A DNA stretch of 64,000 bases from Pseudomonas fluorescens (GCF_000968015.1 NZ_LACH01000008.1:124001-188000), one strand, 5' to 3'. Numbered from the stretch's first letter, positions 52,848-63,280 are shown. A program made the numbers and translations. The notes: generated by a model from the letters alone, not told the origin.

Positions 52848-55800
52848 TCGGGTTCAATCTGTCCGCACTGGCGGTGCGTGAGCGTTCGATCACGCTGTTT
52901 ATGATCCTGTTGATTTCCGTAGGTGGGCTGTATGCCTTCTTCAAACTGGGGCGCGCTGAAGACCCTGCCTTCACCATCAAACAAATGACGGTGGTTACTG
53001 CTTGGCCTGGGGCGACTGCTCAGGAGATGCAGGACCAGGTGGTTGAAAAGCTGGAAAAGCGCATGCAGGAACTGCGTTGGTACGACCGGACCGAGACCTT
53101 TACCCGGCCAGGCTTGGCTTTCACCACAGTTTATCTGCTCGACGGCACGCCGCCCTCCGCCGTCCCGGAGGAGTTTTACCAGGCACGCAAGAAAATCCTT
53201 GATGAGGAGAAGGGGTTGCCGTCCGGGGTGATCGGCCCGATGGTCAATGATGAGTATGCCGATGTCACCTTCGCTCTATATGCGCTAAAGGCCAAGGGCG
53301 AGCCGCAACGCTTGCTGGTGCGCGAGGCCGAAGTCTTGCGCCAGCGTCTGCTGCATGTGGCGGGAGTGAAGAAAGTCAATATCATCGGTGAGCAGTCCGA
53401 GCGCATTTTTGTCGAATTTTCATACGAGCGTCTGGCGACACTGGGTGTTTCCGCTCGAGATATCTTCAGTGCGATGAACGCGCAGAACATGATGACTCCG
53501 GCCGGTTCGGTTGAGGCAAAGGGCCCACAGGTTTTCATCCGACTGGATGGTGCGTTTGATGACTTGCAGAAGATTCGAGATACGCCGTTGGTAGTGCAGG
53601 GCAGAACCCTCAAATTATCCGATGTGGCTGAGGTCAAGCGTGGTTATGAGGACCCCTCTACGTTCTCGGTGCGCAACAACGGAGAGCCCGCATTATTGCT
53701 CGGCGTAGTGATGCGCGATGGCTGGAACGGCCTTGATTTAGGTAAGGCGCTCGATGCCGAGACAACGTCGATCAATGAGCAAATGCCTTTAGGCATGACG
53801 CTGACCAAGGTCACCGATCAGGCGGTGAATATTGGCGGGTCCGTCAACGAGTTCATGGTCAAATTTTTCGCGGCGCTAGGGGTGGTGTTGCTGGTGTGCT
53901 TCCTCAGCATGGGCTGGCGAGTCGGTATCGTCGTCGCTGCGGCGGTGCCGTTGACTCTGGCTGCGGTGTTCATTGTCATGGCCGCCACAGGTAAAGACTT
54001 TGACCGGATTACGCTGGGATCGTTGATTCTGGCGCTGGGGCTACTTGTGGACGATGCAATCATTGCCATTGAAATGATGGTGGTGAAGATGGAGGAGGGC
54101 TACGACCGAATCAAAGCCTCCGCCTATGCCTGGAGCCATACTGCAGCCCCTATGTTGTCCGGCACGCTGGTCACTGCCATTGGCTTTATGCCCAACGGTT
54201 TTGCCAAGTCCACAGCCGGTGAATACACCGCGAATATGTTCTGGATCGTCGGCATTGCGCTCATTACCTCCTGGGTGGTGGCAGTGGTGTTCACACCTTA
54301 CCTGGGCGTCAAACTGCTGCCGCAGATCAAGGTGCCCGAGGGGGGGCATGCAGCGATTTACGGTACACCGAATTACCTGCGTTTTAGGCGTCTGTTGGGG
54401 GCGGTTATTCGCCGTAAAGGCCTTGTAGCGATATCCGTCGTGGCCTTGTTCATTGTGGCGATTCTTGGCATGGGCTTGGTGAAGAAACAGTTCTTCCCTA
54501 CATCAGACCGGCCCGAGGTGCTGGTTGAGGTGCAGATGCCGTACGGGACGTCGATCGAGCAAACCGATTCGGCGGCGGCCAAGGTCGAGGCGTGGTTGGC
54601 AAAACAACCGGAGGCTCGGATAGTTACCGCCTACATTGGTCAGGGCGCGCCACGCTTCTATCTGGCGATGGCACCTGAGTTGCCCGATCCTTCGTTTGCA
54701 AAAATCGTCGTGCTGACGGCGAGCCAGGAAGAGCGCGAGGCGCTCAAAATCCGGCTCCGGCAAGCCGTGGCTGATGGCTTGGCGCCTGAAGCACGGGTGC
54801 GTGTAACACAGTTGGTGTTCGGTCCTTATTCGCCGTACCCGGTGGCCTTTCGGGTTATGGGCGCGGACCGGACAGTGTTCCGCGATATCGCCGCACAGGT
54901 GCGCGAGGTCATGGCTGCCAGTCCCATGATGAGAACCGTCAACACCGACATGGGCGAGCGCGCTCCGGCACTCCATCTCACCCTGGATCAGGACCGTTTG
55001 CAGGCCTTTGGCTTGACCTCCACTGATGTTGCTCAGCAGCTGCAGTTCCTGTTGACCGGAGCGCCTGTCACCCAAGTGCGTGAAGACATCCGTTCGGTCC
55101 AGGTGGTCGCTCGCTCTGCAGGAAATACACGTCTGGATCCTTCAAAAATTGACGCCTTCACGCTGACTGGTGCTCAGGGTCAACGGGTATCGCTGTCTCA
55201 GGTCGGGACGGTGGATGCGCGCATGGAGGAGCCCATTCTGCGGCGCCGTGACCGTACACCGACCATCACCGTACGCGGTGATGTGGCTGAAGGTCTTCAG
55301 CCACCAGATGTCTCCAGCGCCGTGATGAAGCAACTGCAACCGGTCATTGAACAGTTGCCTGTGGGCTACCGGATTGAGTTGGCAGGCGCGATCGAGGAGT
55401 CGGGTAAAGCGAACAAGGCATTGCTGCCGTTGTTCCCGATCATGATCGCGCTGATGTTGCTGACCATCATTATTCAGGTGCGCTCGATGTCGGCGATGAT
55501 GATGGTGTTCGCCACCGCGCCTCTGGGACTGATTGGTGTGGTGCCGATTCTTCTGCTGTTCCAACAGCCGTTCGGGATCAACGCCTTGGTGGGATTGATT
55601 GCGTTGTCAGGGATTCTGATGCGCAACGCGCTGATCCTTATCGGTCAGATTCATTCCAATGAGAAAGCCGGTCTGGCGCCTTATGACGCATTGGTCGAAG
55701 CCACTGTACAGCGGGCGCGGCCGGTGATCCTCACGGCGATGGCAGCGATGTTGGCTTTCATTCCGCTGACCCATTCGGTGTTCTGGGGCACGCTGGCGTA

Positions 55801-55930
55801 CACGCTGATTGGCGGTACGTTTGCCGGCACAGTGCTGACATTGGTGTTCCTGCCGGCGATGTACTCCCTCTGGTTCAAGATCAGACTTGAGTCTGCAAGT
55901 GATGTGGATGCGCGTACTCAATCCGCATGA
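52844..55930 (+). CDS. RND efflux pump, inner-membrane transporter
   Basis: 1028 residues, with 12 membrane segments and two large periplasmic loops. The proton-relay Asp pair in TM4 is present (LGLLVDDAIIAIEMM). Opening (NLSALAVRERSITLFMILL) and TM11-12 blocks (GLIALSGILMRNALILIGQI) are typical of the HAE1-like/multidrug branch. It expels drugs, solvents or biocides using the proton gradient. Substrate range cannot be told from sequence. Second gene of the adaptor-pump operon under the TetR operator. Confidence 0.93.
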   Translation: MIGFNLSALAVRERSITLFMILLISVGGLYAFFKLGRAEDPAFTIKQMTVVTAWPGATAQEMQDQVVEKLEKRMQELRWYDRTETFTRPGLAFTTVYLLDGTPPSAVPEEFYQARKKILDEEKGLPSGVIGPMVNDEYADVTFALYALKAKGEPQRLLVREAEVLRQRLLHVAGVKKVNIIGEQSERIFVEFSYERLATLGVSARDIFSAMNAQNMMTPAGSVEAKGPQVFIRLDGAFDDLQKIRDTPLVVQGRTLKLSDVAEVKRGYEDPSTFSVRNNGEPALLLGVVMRDGWNGLDLGKALDAETTSINEQMPLGMTLTKVTDQAVNIGGSVNEFMVKFFAALGVVLLVCFLSMGWRVGIVVAAAVPLTLAAVFIVMAATGKDFDRITLGSLILALGLLVDDAIIAIEMMVVKMEEGYDRIKASAYAWSHTAAPMLSGTLVTAIGFMPNGFAKSTAGEYTANMFWIVGIALITSWVVAVVFTPYLGVKLLPQIKVPEGGHAAIYGTPNYLRFRRLLGAVIRRKGLVAISVVALFIVAILGMGLVKKQFFPTSDRPEVLVEVQMPYGTSIEQTDSAAAKVEAWLAKQPEARIVTAYIGQGAPRFYLAMAPELPDPSFAKIVVLTASQEEREALKIRLRQAVADGLAPEARVRVTQLVFGPYSPYPVAFRVMGADRTVFRDIAAQVREVMAASPMMRTVNTDMGERAPALHLTLDQDRLQAFGLTSTDVAQQLQFLLTGAPVTQVREDIRSVQVVARSAGNTRLDPSKIDAFTLTGAQGQRVSLSQVGTVDARMEEPILRRRDRTPTITVRGDVAEGLQPPDVSSAVMKQLQPVIEQLPVGYRIELAGAIEESGKANKALLPLFPIMIALMLLTIIIQVRSMSAMMMVFATAPLGLIGVVPILLLFQQPFGINALVGLIALSGILMRNALILIGQIHSNEKAGLAPYDALVEATVQRARPVILTAMAAMLAFIPLTHSVFWGTLAYTLIGGTFAGTVLTLVFLPAMYSLWFKIRLESASDVDARTQSA

Positions 55931-55974
55931 GCAATGCGAGGCTGGACCGTTTCGAGACGCAGAGGAGAACCAAG

Positions 55975-56134
55975 ATGACTTCGTTGGCCCGGCTGGTGGA
56001 ACAATTTGATCCCGGCGAGCCATTTGAGGCTCCTGCTTATTGGGTGCAGGGTGGAACGGTATTTAACGCTGCTCTTTGCTACAGGCCTCGCGTTGTGGGT
56101 TGCCTTCCAGTTGGGCGTCGATCTGTTTACCTGA
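55975..56134 (+). pseudogene. Possible frameshifted small membrane protein gene
   Basis: ATG at 55975 has AGGAG 7 nt upstream and opens MTSLARLVEQFDPGEPFEAP. That frame then runs into antisense of the next gene, whereas the +1 frame reads LLFATGLALWVAFQLGVDLF and stops at 56132, a convincing membrane helix. Joining them would give a protein of about 53 residues; a small indel near 56070 would have broken it. Confidence 0.3.
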
Positions 56135-56140
56135 CACCCT

Positions 56141-56173
56141 GCCGCCGAGGGGACGCAACGTCTCCTCGGCGGC
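56141..56173. terminator. Strong hairpin between convergent units
   Basis: GCCGCCGAGG and CCTCGGCGGC form a perfect 10-bp stem extended by GACG/CGTC around CAA. Sits between the efflux operon and the 2-hydroxyacid dehydrogenase stop (56180), with no U-run on either side. Confidence 0.6.
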
Positions 56174-56179
56174 CAATGT

Positions 56180-57136
56180 TCAGTCAGTCACAGACCCTTG
56201 CGGTATTCTCCCGGCGAAACTGTCCACCAGGCTCGCCACCACCATCTCGCCCATCCGCGTGCGAGTCTGCAGCGTCGCACTCGCGCGATGGGGCTGCAGC
56301 ACCACGTTCTCGTTACCAAACAGTGCCTCGGGCACGTTCGGTTCATCGACAAATACATCCAGCGCCGCACCCGCGATCTCTCCGGCGGCAAGCGCCGCCA
56401 CCAGATCGACCTCGTTGACCAGCTTGCCCCGCGCCACGTTGATCAGATACCCGTCCTTGCCCAGCGCCTGCAGCACCTCGGCATTGATGATGGCTTCAGC
56501 CTTGTCGGCGGCGGCCGCGAGAATCAGCGCATCACTGTTGCTGGCCAGCTGCTTCAGATCGGCAATGAACGTGTGGTTCACATCGCTCATCGGCTGCAGA
56601 TCGGTGTAACTGATCGGGCAGCCGAACGCGGCGGCCCGGGTCGCCACTGCACGGCCGACCCGGCCCATGCCGACGATCCCGATGCGCATGCCCGACACCT
56701 GACGCGCCAATGGCAACGGGGCCAACGGCGTTGGGCTATGGGGCCATTGCCCCGAACGCACATAACGATCACTGGTGCACAGACCCCGGCACACGGCAAT
56801 CAACAATCCGATGGCCAGGTCGGCGACGTCTTCGGTCAGCGCTCCGATGGTTGCGGTCACGCGAATTCCGCGATCCCGGGCGTACGCCAGATCCACCGCA
56901 TCGGTACCCACGCCGTTGACCGCCACCACTTCCAGTTTCGGTAGTTGCGCCATCAGCGCCTGGCTGATCCCGGTATGCCCGCCGGTGATCACCCCGCGAA
57001 TGTTCGCGCCGTGTTCCTGCAAATAAGCCTGCTTGTCGGCCTGTTGGAAGTAACGTCTGACGGTAAACAGCTCATCGAGCCGCGCGTTGATTTCAGGGAT
57101 CAGGATCGGGCTGAGCTGCAAGACTTCTGGCTTCAT
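56180..57136 (-). CDS. D-2-hydroxyacid dehydrogenase (GhrB/2-ketogluconate reductase type)
   Basis: 318 residues. NAD-binding Rossmann motif GIVGMGRVGRAVA (about 150-162). The catalytic triad is visible as Arg in NVARGKLV, Glu in DVFVDEPNVP and His in LQPHRASAT. Reduces glyoxylate, hydroxypyruvate or a 2-keto-aldonate with NAD(P)H. Last gene of a minus-strand operon with an SDR, an FAH hydrolase and an ACS-type MFS carrier, which suggests a sugar-acid pathway. Confidence 0.88.
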   Translation of the reverse strand: MKPEVLQLSPILIPEINARLDELFTVRRYFQQADKQAYLQEHGANIRGVITGGHTGISQALMAQLPKLEVVAVNGVGTDAVDLAYARDRGIRVTATIGALTEDVADLAIGLLIAVCRGLCTSDRYVRSGQWPHSPTPLAPLPLARQVSGMRIGIVGMGRVGRAVATRAAAFGCPISYTDLQPMSDVNHTFIADLKQLASNSDALILAAAADKAEAIINAEVLQALGKDGYLINVARGKLVNEVDLVAALAAGEIAGAALDVFVDEPNVPEALFGNENVVLQPHRASATLQTRTRMGEMVVASLVDSFAGRIPQGSVTD

Positions 57137-57169
57137 GTAAACCTCGCGTAACGGAATAAAAAGGCCGGT

Positions 57170-57928
57170 TTAACCGCGACCGGCAAACGGCATGGCACTG
57201 GCCATGACGGTCATGTTCAGGACGTTCGCCTCCAGCGGCAGGCCGGCGATGTAACGCACGGCATCGGCCACATGCTTGACGTCCACCATCGGCTCCACGG
57301 CGATGGTGCCGTTGGCCTGGCGCACGCCTTTGGTCATGCGCACCGACATTTCGGTCAGGGCGTTGCCAATGTCGATCTGGCTGCAGGCGATGTTGAATTC
57401 GCGCCCGTCCAGGGCCAGGGATTTGGTCAGCCCCAGCACCGCGTGTTTGCTGGCGGTGTAGGCGCTGCTGAAGGGGCGTGGGGTATGCGCCGAGATCGAG
57501 CCGTTATTGATGATGCGTCCGCCCTTTGGCTGTTGCCGGCGCATCAGTGCGAAGGCACCACGGGCGCAGAGGAAAACGCCGTTGAGGTTGGTGTCGATCA
57601 CGTTTCGCCACTGCTCGAACGTCAGCTCATCAAGCGGCACGGCAGGGGCGTTGACCCCGGCGTTGTTGAACACCACGTCGAGGCGTCCGTATACCTCGGT
57701 GATGGTGGCAAACAGCGCATCGACACTGGCCGGGTCGCGCACATCAGTGGGCACCGCCAGCGCTTCGTGTCCTGCGCTGAGCGCCAATTCGACCAAGGCC
57801 TGCAACGGCTCCGGCCGACGTCCGGCCAATACCAGGGTGAATCCGTCGGCCATCAGCGCCAGGGCCACGGCGCGGCCGATTCCGCTACCGGCGCCGGTGA
57901 CCAGGGCCACTTTCAAAGGACTGGACAT
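57170..57928 (-). CDS. Short-chain dehydrogenase/reductase
   Basis: 252 residues from the ATG at 57928 (GGAG 8 nt upstream); further upstream frame overlaps the FAH gene. Classical [13 protein letters not shown] nucleotide-binding loop, NNAG, catalytic Ser (NNGSISAH), and Tyr-x-x-x-Lys (YTASKHAV). With an FAH-family hydrolase next to it, it could be the 2-keto-3-deoxy-acid 4-dehydrogenase of the diketo-hydrolase route known for L-rhamnonate/L-fuconate. This is an inference from gene order. Confidence 0.9.
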   Translation of the reverse strand: MSSPLKVALVTGAGSGIGRAVALALMADGFTLVLAGRRPEPLQALVELALSAGHEALAVPTDVRDPASVDALFATITEVYGRLDVVFNNAGVNAPAVPLDELTFEQWRNVIDTNLNGVFLCARGAFALMRRQQPKGGRIINNGSISAHTPRPFSSAYTASKHAVLGLTKSLALDGREFNIACSQIDIGNALTEMSVRMTKGVRQANGTIAVEPMVDVKHVADAVRYIAGLPLEANVLNMTVMASAMPFAGRG

Positions 57929-57971
57929 GTTGTTATCTCCTTTTTTCAATTCACGAGCGCGTATGCCGGGT

Positions 57972-58664
57972 TCAAGGTCGCTGACCGACGCGCATTTCCA
58001 GTTGGCCGATGCTGTCGATCCCGGCATTAATGATGTCGCCCGGTTGCAGCACATCGACGCCTGCCGGGCTGCCGGTCATGATCAAGTCACCGGCCCGCAG
58101 CGCCACCGACTGCGAGATACGGCTGATGATTTCACTGACTGACCAGATCTGGCTGTCGAGGCTGTCGCGTTGGCGTTCTTCGCCGTTGACGTTCAGCCAT
58201 AACTCGCCGTCCGGGTGTCCGGCGCGAGTCACTGGCACGATGGCGGTCATCGGCGCGGCGCCGTCGAACACCTTGGCACCTTCCCACGGCAAACCATTGC
58301 TTTTGGCCGCGCGCTGGACATCACGACGGGTCAGGTCAAGACCGACGGCATAGCCCCAGACATAGGCCAGCGCCTGACTCTCCGGAATATTGGCGCCGCC
58401 TTCACCGATGGCCACGACCAATTCGATTTCGTGGACAAACTCGTCGGTCAACGGCGGGAAAGTCACTTCACCCGCCGCATCCACCACGTTGCTTGCCGGT
58501 TTCATGAAGAACACTGGCGGCTGGCGAGACTGGCCTTGGGTGTCTGGCCAAGGGTAATTGCGGCCGACGCAAAATACCCGGCCAACGGGAAAGCGCTGCT
58601 GGCTGCCGGCAACCGGCAAGGTCACGGGCAGATCCGGGGTAAACACATATTCGGTCATCGTCAT
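57972..58664 (-). CDS. Fumarylacetoacetate-hydrolase (FAH) family protein
   Basis: 230 residues from the ATG at 58664 (AGGA 11 nt upstream; a second ATG at 58658). The metal-binding Glu-x-Glu is in [11 protein letters not shown], Asp in [12 protein letters not shown], and the TGSPAGV loop closes the site. The single FAH domain is the size of acylpyruvases and diketo-sugar-acid hydrolases, which cleave C-C bonds of 2,4-diketo acids to pyruvate plus a carboxylate. Works with the SDR 43 nt downstream. Confidence 0.9.
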   Translation of the reverse strand: MTMTEYVFTPDLPVTLPVAGSQQRFPVGRVFCVGRNYPWPDTQGQSRQPPVFFMKPASNVVDAAGEVTFPPLTDEFVHEIELVVAIGEGGANIPESQALAYVWGYAVGLDLTRRDVQRAAKSNGLPWEGAKVFDGAAPMTAIVPVTRAGHPDGELWLNVNGEERQRDSLDSQIWSVSEIISRISQSVALRAGDLIMTGSPAGVDVLQPGDIINAGIDSIGQLEMRVGQRP

Positions 58665-58762
58665 GTTTGTAGTCGTCCTGTTAGAGGTGTCAGCGTACGG
58701 CGGCAATCTTTTGCGAAGTTGGACGAATGCCGCCTCGTGTTGGAGAAAAACGGTTTCTTGGC

Positions 58763-60112
58763 TCAGCGCGCCTTGAGTTCGATGCGATACAAGCGACCGA
58801 GCAGCAACGAATAGGACAAGGTACCCATCAGCGCCACGCCCCCAATGAACCAGAAGGCGTAGGCAAACGAGCCTGTCGCGTGGACGATGCCGCCAATCAC
58901 AATCGGGGTAACGATCCCGCCGATGTTGGCGGCCAGGCTGGTGACCCCGCCGGTCAGGCCAATCAGTTCCTTGGGCGCGACTTCCGATACGGCCGCCCAC
59001 GACGACGAAGCGATTCCTTGGGCGAAGAAGGCAATGGTGAGAACGGCAATGCAAATCACGTTCGAGTCGGTGAAATTCACCAGCACAATCGACATGCCCA
59101 GCATCGACCCGACCACCAATGGCAACTTGCGAGCGAAGGACATTGAGTAACCACGGCGTATCAGCAAGTCAGAGACGATGCCAGCGAGCAAAATGCCGAC
59201 CGTTGCGCCCACGAACGGCAGCACCGCGAAGATCCCGGCCTTGATCATGGTCAGCTTGCGTTCTTCGATCAGGTACGTCGGGAACCAGGTCAGGAAGAAG
59301 TACAACGCCGAGGTGCTGGCGAACTTGCCAATGCAAATCGCCCAGATCTGCCGATAGCTGAACAGCTCAGCGATCTGCCGCCAGTTGAACCGGGTGCGCT
59401 CCTGACTGCTCTTTACCAGGCCACCCCCGGCTTCGATGTACTTCAGTTCTTCCTGGCTGACGTTCTTGCAGCTCAGCGGATCGCGGTACAGGTACAGCCA
59501 GATCACACCGAACACAATGCCAAGTATCCCGGTGCTGTAGAAAACATGGCGCCAGTCATAGGTCGTGGCTAGCCATAACAGCGCGCCGGTAAACAGCGCG
59601 GTGCCCAGATATTGGCCGCACACGTAAATGCTGCTGGCCAGGCCTCGTTCGCGGGCCGGGAACCACACCGTGACCGCGCGGCTGTTGGCCGGAAACGCTG
59701 GAGCTTCCATGGCGCCGACGGCCAGTCGCAGCCCGAACAGCGAAGCGAATCCTGTGGCAAAGCCTTGGCACACGGTGACCGTCGACCAACTGATCAGCGA
59801 CACCCCGTAAGTGAACCGGGAACCGAAGCGATCGGCAATGAACCCGGCGGGGACCAAGGCAAGTGCGTAGGTCCAGGCAAACGCGGAAAAGATCAGGCCC
59901 ATTTCGATCTTGTCCAGGCCCAGGTCCTTGGCCATGAACGGTGCGGCAATCGAGATGTTCACGCGGTCGATGTAGTTGATGATGGTCGCAATCAGCAGCA
60001 ACGACAGCATGAACCAGCGCCGACGCGTCGGCAGTCGCTGTGGCAACAGGGCGTCCCGGGCGCCGGCGCTCACCGACGGCGCGGTGGACGGAGAGGTTTG
60101 CGAGTTCGACAT
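58763..60112 (-). CDS. MFS transporter, anion:cation symporter (ACS) family
   Basis: 449 residues with 12 membrane segments. Begins RRRWFMLSLLLIATIINYID and has the family-typical GLKxxE-poor N-terminus and RFGSRFTYG loop (A-like motif). Resembles glucarate/galactonate/hexuronate carriers (GudP/ExuT group). Proton-coupled uptake of a sugar acid is the likely role. First gene of the four-gene minus operon, divergent from the AraC regulator. Confidence 0.88.
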   Translation of the reverse strand: MSNSQTSPSTAPSVSAGARDALLPQRLPTRRRWFMLSLLLIATIINYIDRVNISIAAPFMAKDLGLDKIEMGLIFSAFAWTYALALVPAGFIADRFGSRFTYGVSLISWSTVTVCQGFATGFASLFGLRLAVGAMEAPAFPANSRAVTVWFPARERGLASSIYVCGQYLGTALFTGALLWLATTYDWRHVFYSTGILGIVFGVIWLYLYRDPLSCKNVSQEELKYIEAGGGLVKSSQERTRFNWRQIAELFSYRQIWAICIGKFASTSALYFFLTWFPTYLIEERKLTMIKAGIFAVLPFVGATVGILLAGIVSDLLIRRGYSMSFARKLPLVVGSMLGMSIVLVNFTDSNVICIAVLTIAFFAQGIASSSWAAVSEVAPKELIGLTGGVTSLAANIGGIVTPIVIGGIVHATGSFAYAFWFIGGVALMGTLSYSLLLGRLYRIELKAR

Positions 60113-60697
60113 GAGTAGACCTTTTTATTGTTAGAAAAATCGAGATGTTCGCGCGCAGCTGAAGCCGATGCCCCCAGTGCTGGGGCAGAGCAATCGCTAC
60201 TTGAATGAGAGGCGCGGACAGCCGCTGTCAGGCGCTCAGATACGCCTTCGGATCGGCTCGATCGGGGGAGGGTTGGCGAGGGGGAAAAACAGGTTCATCA
60301 CGTGCACACCTTTTGATTGTTTTTGGAAGGGGCGGGCTGCATTGGCTATCACAGTGGTCGTACAACCTCTCAAAATCAACGGAGGCGTTAGATCGTTTTT
60401 TCTTCTGAAAAAGGCGATCAGTGCAGGTGTCCAAGAAAAATCAAATCAGCTCATTTCCTTCGTTATGCTTTATTTGTTTCATAAGTAGATGTTTTTAAAA
60501 GATTAATTATTTTTGTTTGCTCGTAGTTTTTTGGACAGACGACACATCACACACGGATACAATTAATTCTCTGAATTTCGTTGTCATCCTATGACGTGTT
60601 GAAGCCAGCGGTGTCTGCCTTCACAATCACCGCAGTCGCCGCTTGCATCGCGGCGCGATGACAACCTGTCCATGTACCTGTCGAGGATCCTCAGGCG
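60113..60697. promoter_or_regulatory. Divergent control region, MFS and AraC genes
   Basis: 585 bases without a gene. The part at 60450-60550 is markedly AT-rich and likely holds promoters. A short inverted repeat GTCAT-CCT-ATGAC is at 60583-60595. No terminator or mobile-element trace. Confidence 0.4.
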
Positions 60698-61630
60698 ATG
60701 TCGTCACCCGATCGAGTGCCCACTTACGTCATGCAGCAACGCAGCGAATTGACGGACTTTTACATCCGCGACAAAAAGGGGCGGCGCGCCGAAACCAGCC
60801 CGCATCGCCATGAGTATTTCCAGATCCAGGTCAACCTCGGTGGCGATACTGTGCAGCACATCGGCAACGTCGAACGTCCGTTTCCGCGCAACACGCTGGC
60901 CTTCATCCTGCCGCATCGCGTGCACGTGATTCCGCATCCGGCCGAAAGCAATTTCATGGTGATCAATTTTTCCCAGACCTTCCTGCTGCCGCATTTGCAG
61001 TGCGACCCGATGGATCTGGAGGAAGTCTCGATTCTCCTGGCCCCGGAGTTGTCGCCGTTCCGCTTTCAGGAGCATCTGGATTTCATTCTGGCCGATGAAG
61101 ATTTCAGCAAAGTCTGTGCCCTGATCGAACAGATGCGCGTGCTCGATGAAAACCGTCAGTTCGGCACTCGCGAGATGCTCAAGGGGTTGTTGCTGCAACT
61201 GGTGGGGAGCGTTTGTGCCTTGTATGCCGAGCCGCTCAAACGGTTGGCCGAAGAGAATGCCGCCGAAGTCAGCCGACGCGATGCGCTGAGCAGGATGTCC
61301 GAATACTTGCGCAAGAACATCGCCGATCCCGACCTCAACCTGATCAAGGTGGCTGCTGCGACTTACCTGTCACCGACGTATCTGACGCACTGGTTACGCA
61401 AGGAAATCGGCAAGACCTTCACTGAGCTGGTGCTCGAGCGCAGGATGCACGCGGCACGCAATTACTTGCTTAATGGGACACGACCGGTGGGGGAGGTGGC
61501 GAGACTGTGCGGTTTCGCTGACGAGGCTTATTTTTCGCGACGCTTTCGCCAGATACATGGCCAGCCACCCGGGCAATTCAGACGTCAGCAACTCAATCCT
61601 GATACGCCGCAATCGCCGTCCCATACGTGA
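60698..61630 (+). CDS. AraC-family transcriptional regulator
   Basis: 310 residues. N-terminal cupin-like sensor domain (HRHEYFQIQVNLGGDTVQHI, residues 30-50) and C-terminal double helix-turn-helix (LIKVAAATYLSPTYLTHWLR and GEVARLCGFADEAYFSRRFR, residues 205-300). Divergent from the MFS-FAH-SDR-2-hydroxyacid-dehydrogenase operon, so probably its activator, with the transported sugar acid or an intermediate as inducer. Confidence 0.92.
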   Translation: MSSPDRVPTYVMQQRSELTDFYIRDKKGRRAETSPHRHEYFQIQVNLGGDTVQHIGNVERPFPRNTLAFILPHRVHVIPHPAESNFMVINFSQTFLLPHLQCDPMDLEEVSILLAPELSPFRFQEHLDFILADEDFSKVCALIEQMRVLDENRQFGTREMLKGLLLQLVGSVCALYAEPLKRLAEENAAEVSRRDALSRMSEYLRKNIADPDLNLIKVAAATYLSPTYLTHWLRKEIGKTFTELVLERRMHAARNYLLNGTRPVGEVARLCGFADEAYFSRRFRQIHGQPPGQFRRQQLNPDTPQSPSHT

Positions 61631-61864
61631 TCGACAGTTGTAGGTGATGTGGCGGTAGATACGAGGTCGATCTGGGCGCACCGGATTGAAGATGGGGTGA
61701 TCGGCAGTGGGACGCAACGCAGCGCGCGGAACTGAGCGAATCGTTGGCCGTCAGTAAAATCTGACGGCCTTCGCTTGTCGCTCTTCAACCTGCAGGCGCC
61801 CCACAAACGCCACGTTGCTCAAGCGCGTTTCACTGCATCGGCACTTGGAGGCGGCAGGTAAACA

Positions 61865-63280
61865 TCAGCTGTACTGATTTGCCGAACCAGAAGCGGATTT
61901 TAGCTTCCTGGAATGGGTCAGCTGATACGCAATTGCCAACCAAATGAACCACCCTGGCATGACCAGCAAGGCAATACGAGTGTCAGGTCTTAATGCCAGC
62001 AGGCAGAGAACAAACCCCAGGAACGCCAGGGAGAACCAGGCCATCGGCACGCCGCCAGGCATCTTGTAGGTCGATTGCGCATGCAGGTCAGGTCGGCTTT
62101 TACGATAGGCAATGTACGACGCGAGGATGGTCGACCAAGTGAAAATCACCAGGATCGCCGACACGGTAGAGACGATGGTGAACGCTGTCATGACTTCCGG
62201 AACGATGAACAGCAGCAGTACACCCACCAGCATCAACAGTGTGGTAAACGCCAGGCTTAGCAGAGGCACGCTATTACCCGACAAACGCCGGAAAATCCCA
62301 GGCGCATTGTCGTGACTGGCCAGCCCAAACAGCATGCGACTGGATGAAAATACGCCACTGTTGGCCGATGAAGCGGCAGACGTCAGCACCACAAAGTTAA
62401 CGATACCTGCTGCTGCGGGAAACCCTGCAACCAGAAACAGTTCGACGAAGGGGCTCTTGTTGGGCGAAACCTGCTGCCAGGAAGTCACTGCAATAATGCA
62501 GGCCAGTGCCAGCACATAAAACAGGATGATTCTCAGCGGAATCGAGTTGATGGCTTTAGGCAGGGTCTTCTCGGGGGAACGGGTTTCGGCGGCTGCAGTA
62601 CCGATCAGCTCAGTGCCGGCAAAGGAGAAGATTGCCATCTGGAATCCGGCAAAGAAACCAAACAGGCCGTTGGGGAAGGCTGCCTGTTTATCCAGCAGGT
62701 GGTTCAGGGATGCAGTAACGCCACTAGGTGATACAAAGGAGCTGGCAATCATCACCATGCTGACTCCAATCAGGGTGACGACGGCAATGATCTTGATGAT
62801 CGCGAACCAGAACTCCACTTCACCGAAAAGTCTGACTGTCAGCACGTTTAGGGCGAACAGCGTCATCAGCATACCGATGGCCGGGATCCAGGCGGGTACA
62901 TCGGGGAACCAGTACTGAAAGAATCCGCCGACCACCACGGCATCGCCCACCACCGCGACGCTCCAGCTCAGCCAGTATGACCAGCCGAGGAAGAATGCCG
63001 CTCGCGGGCCGAGGTAGGCACCGGCAAAATCCGCGAAGGTTTTGAAGTTCAAGTTGGACAGCAATAGTTCGCCCATGGCGCGCATGACGAAGTAGACGAA
63101 CAGACCGATGATCATATAGATGAGGATGATCGACGTGCCTGAGAGGGCAATGATCTTCCCGGACCCCATGAACAGGCCTGTACCGATGGCACCTCCCATG
63201 GCCATTAACTGAATGTGACGATTGCTGAGCGTGCGCTGCAGCGCGGGCTGTTCAACCCGCTCGGACGGAGTCGATTTCAT
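61865..63280 (-). CDS. cycA: Amino-acid permease, CycA-like (D-serine/D-alanine/glycine type)
   Basis: 471 residues from the ATG at 63280 (AGAGG 7 nt upstream; further upstream frame is unlikely). APC family: LSNRHIQLMAMGGAIGTGLF in TM1, MRAMGELLLSNLNFKTFADF, the FSFAGTELIGTAAAE block of TM6, and SSANSGVFSSSRMLFGLA of TM8. About 12 membrane segments. Imports small neutral D- or L-amino acids with protons. Same strand as the cyclodeaminase-family gene upstream, with a gap of about 175 nt. Confidence 0.85.
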   Translation of the reverse strand: MKSTPSERVEQPALQRTLSNRHIQLMAMGGAIGTGLFMGSGKIIALSGTSIILIYMIIGLFVYFVMRAMGELLLSNLNFKTFADFAGAYLGPRAAFFLGWSYWLSWSVAVVGDAVVVGGFFQYWFPDVPAWIPAIGMLMTLFALNVLTVRLFGEVEFWFAIIKIIAVVTLIGVSMVMIASSFVSPSGVTASLNHLLDKQAAFPNGLFGFFAGFQMAIFSFAGTELIGTAAAETRSPEKTLPKAINSIPLRIILFYVLALACIIAVTSWQQVSPNKSPFVELFLVAGFPAAAGIVNFVVLTSAASSANSGVFSSSRMLFGLASHDNAPGIFRRLSGNSVPLLSLAFTTLLMLVGVLLLFIVPEVMTAFTIVSTVSAILVIFTWSTILASYIAYRKSRPDLHAQSTYKMPGGVPMAWFSLAFLGFVLCLLALRPDTRIALLVMPGWFIWLAIAYQLTHSRKLKSASGSANQYS

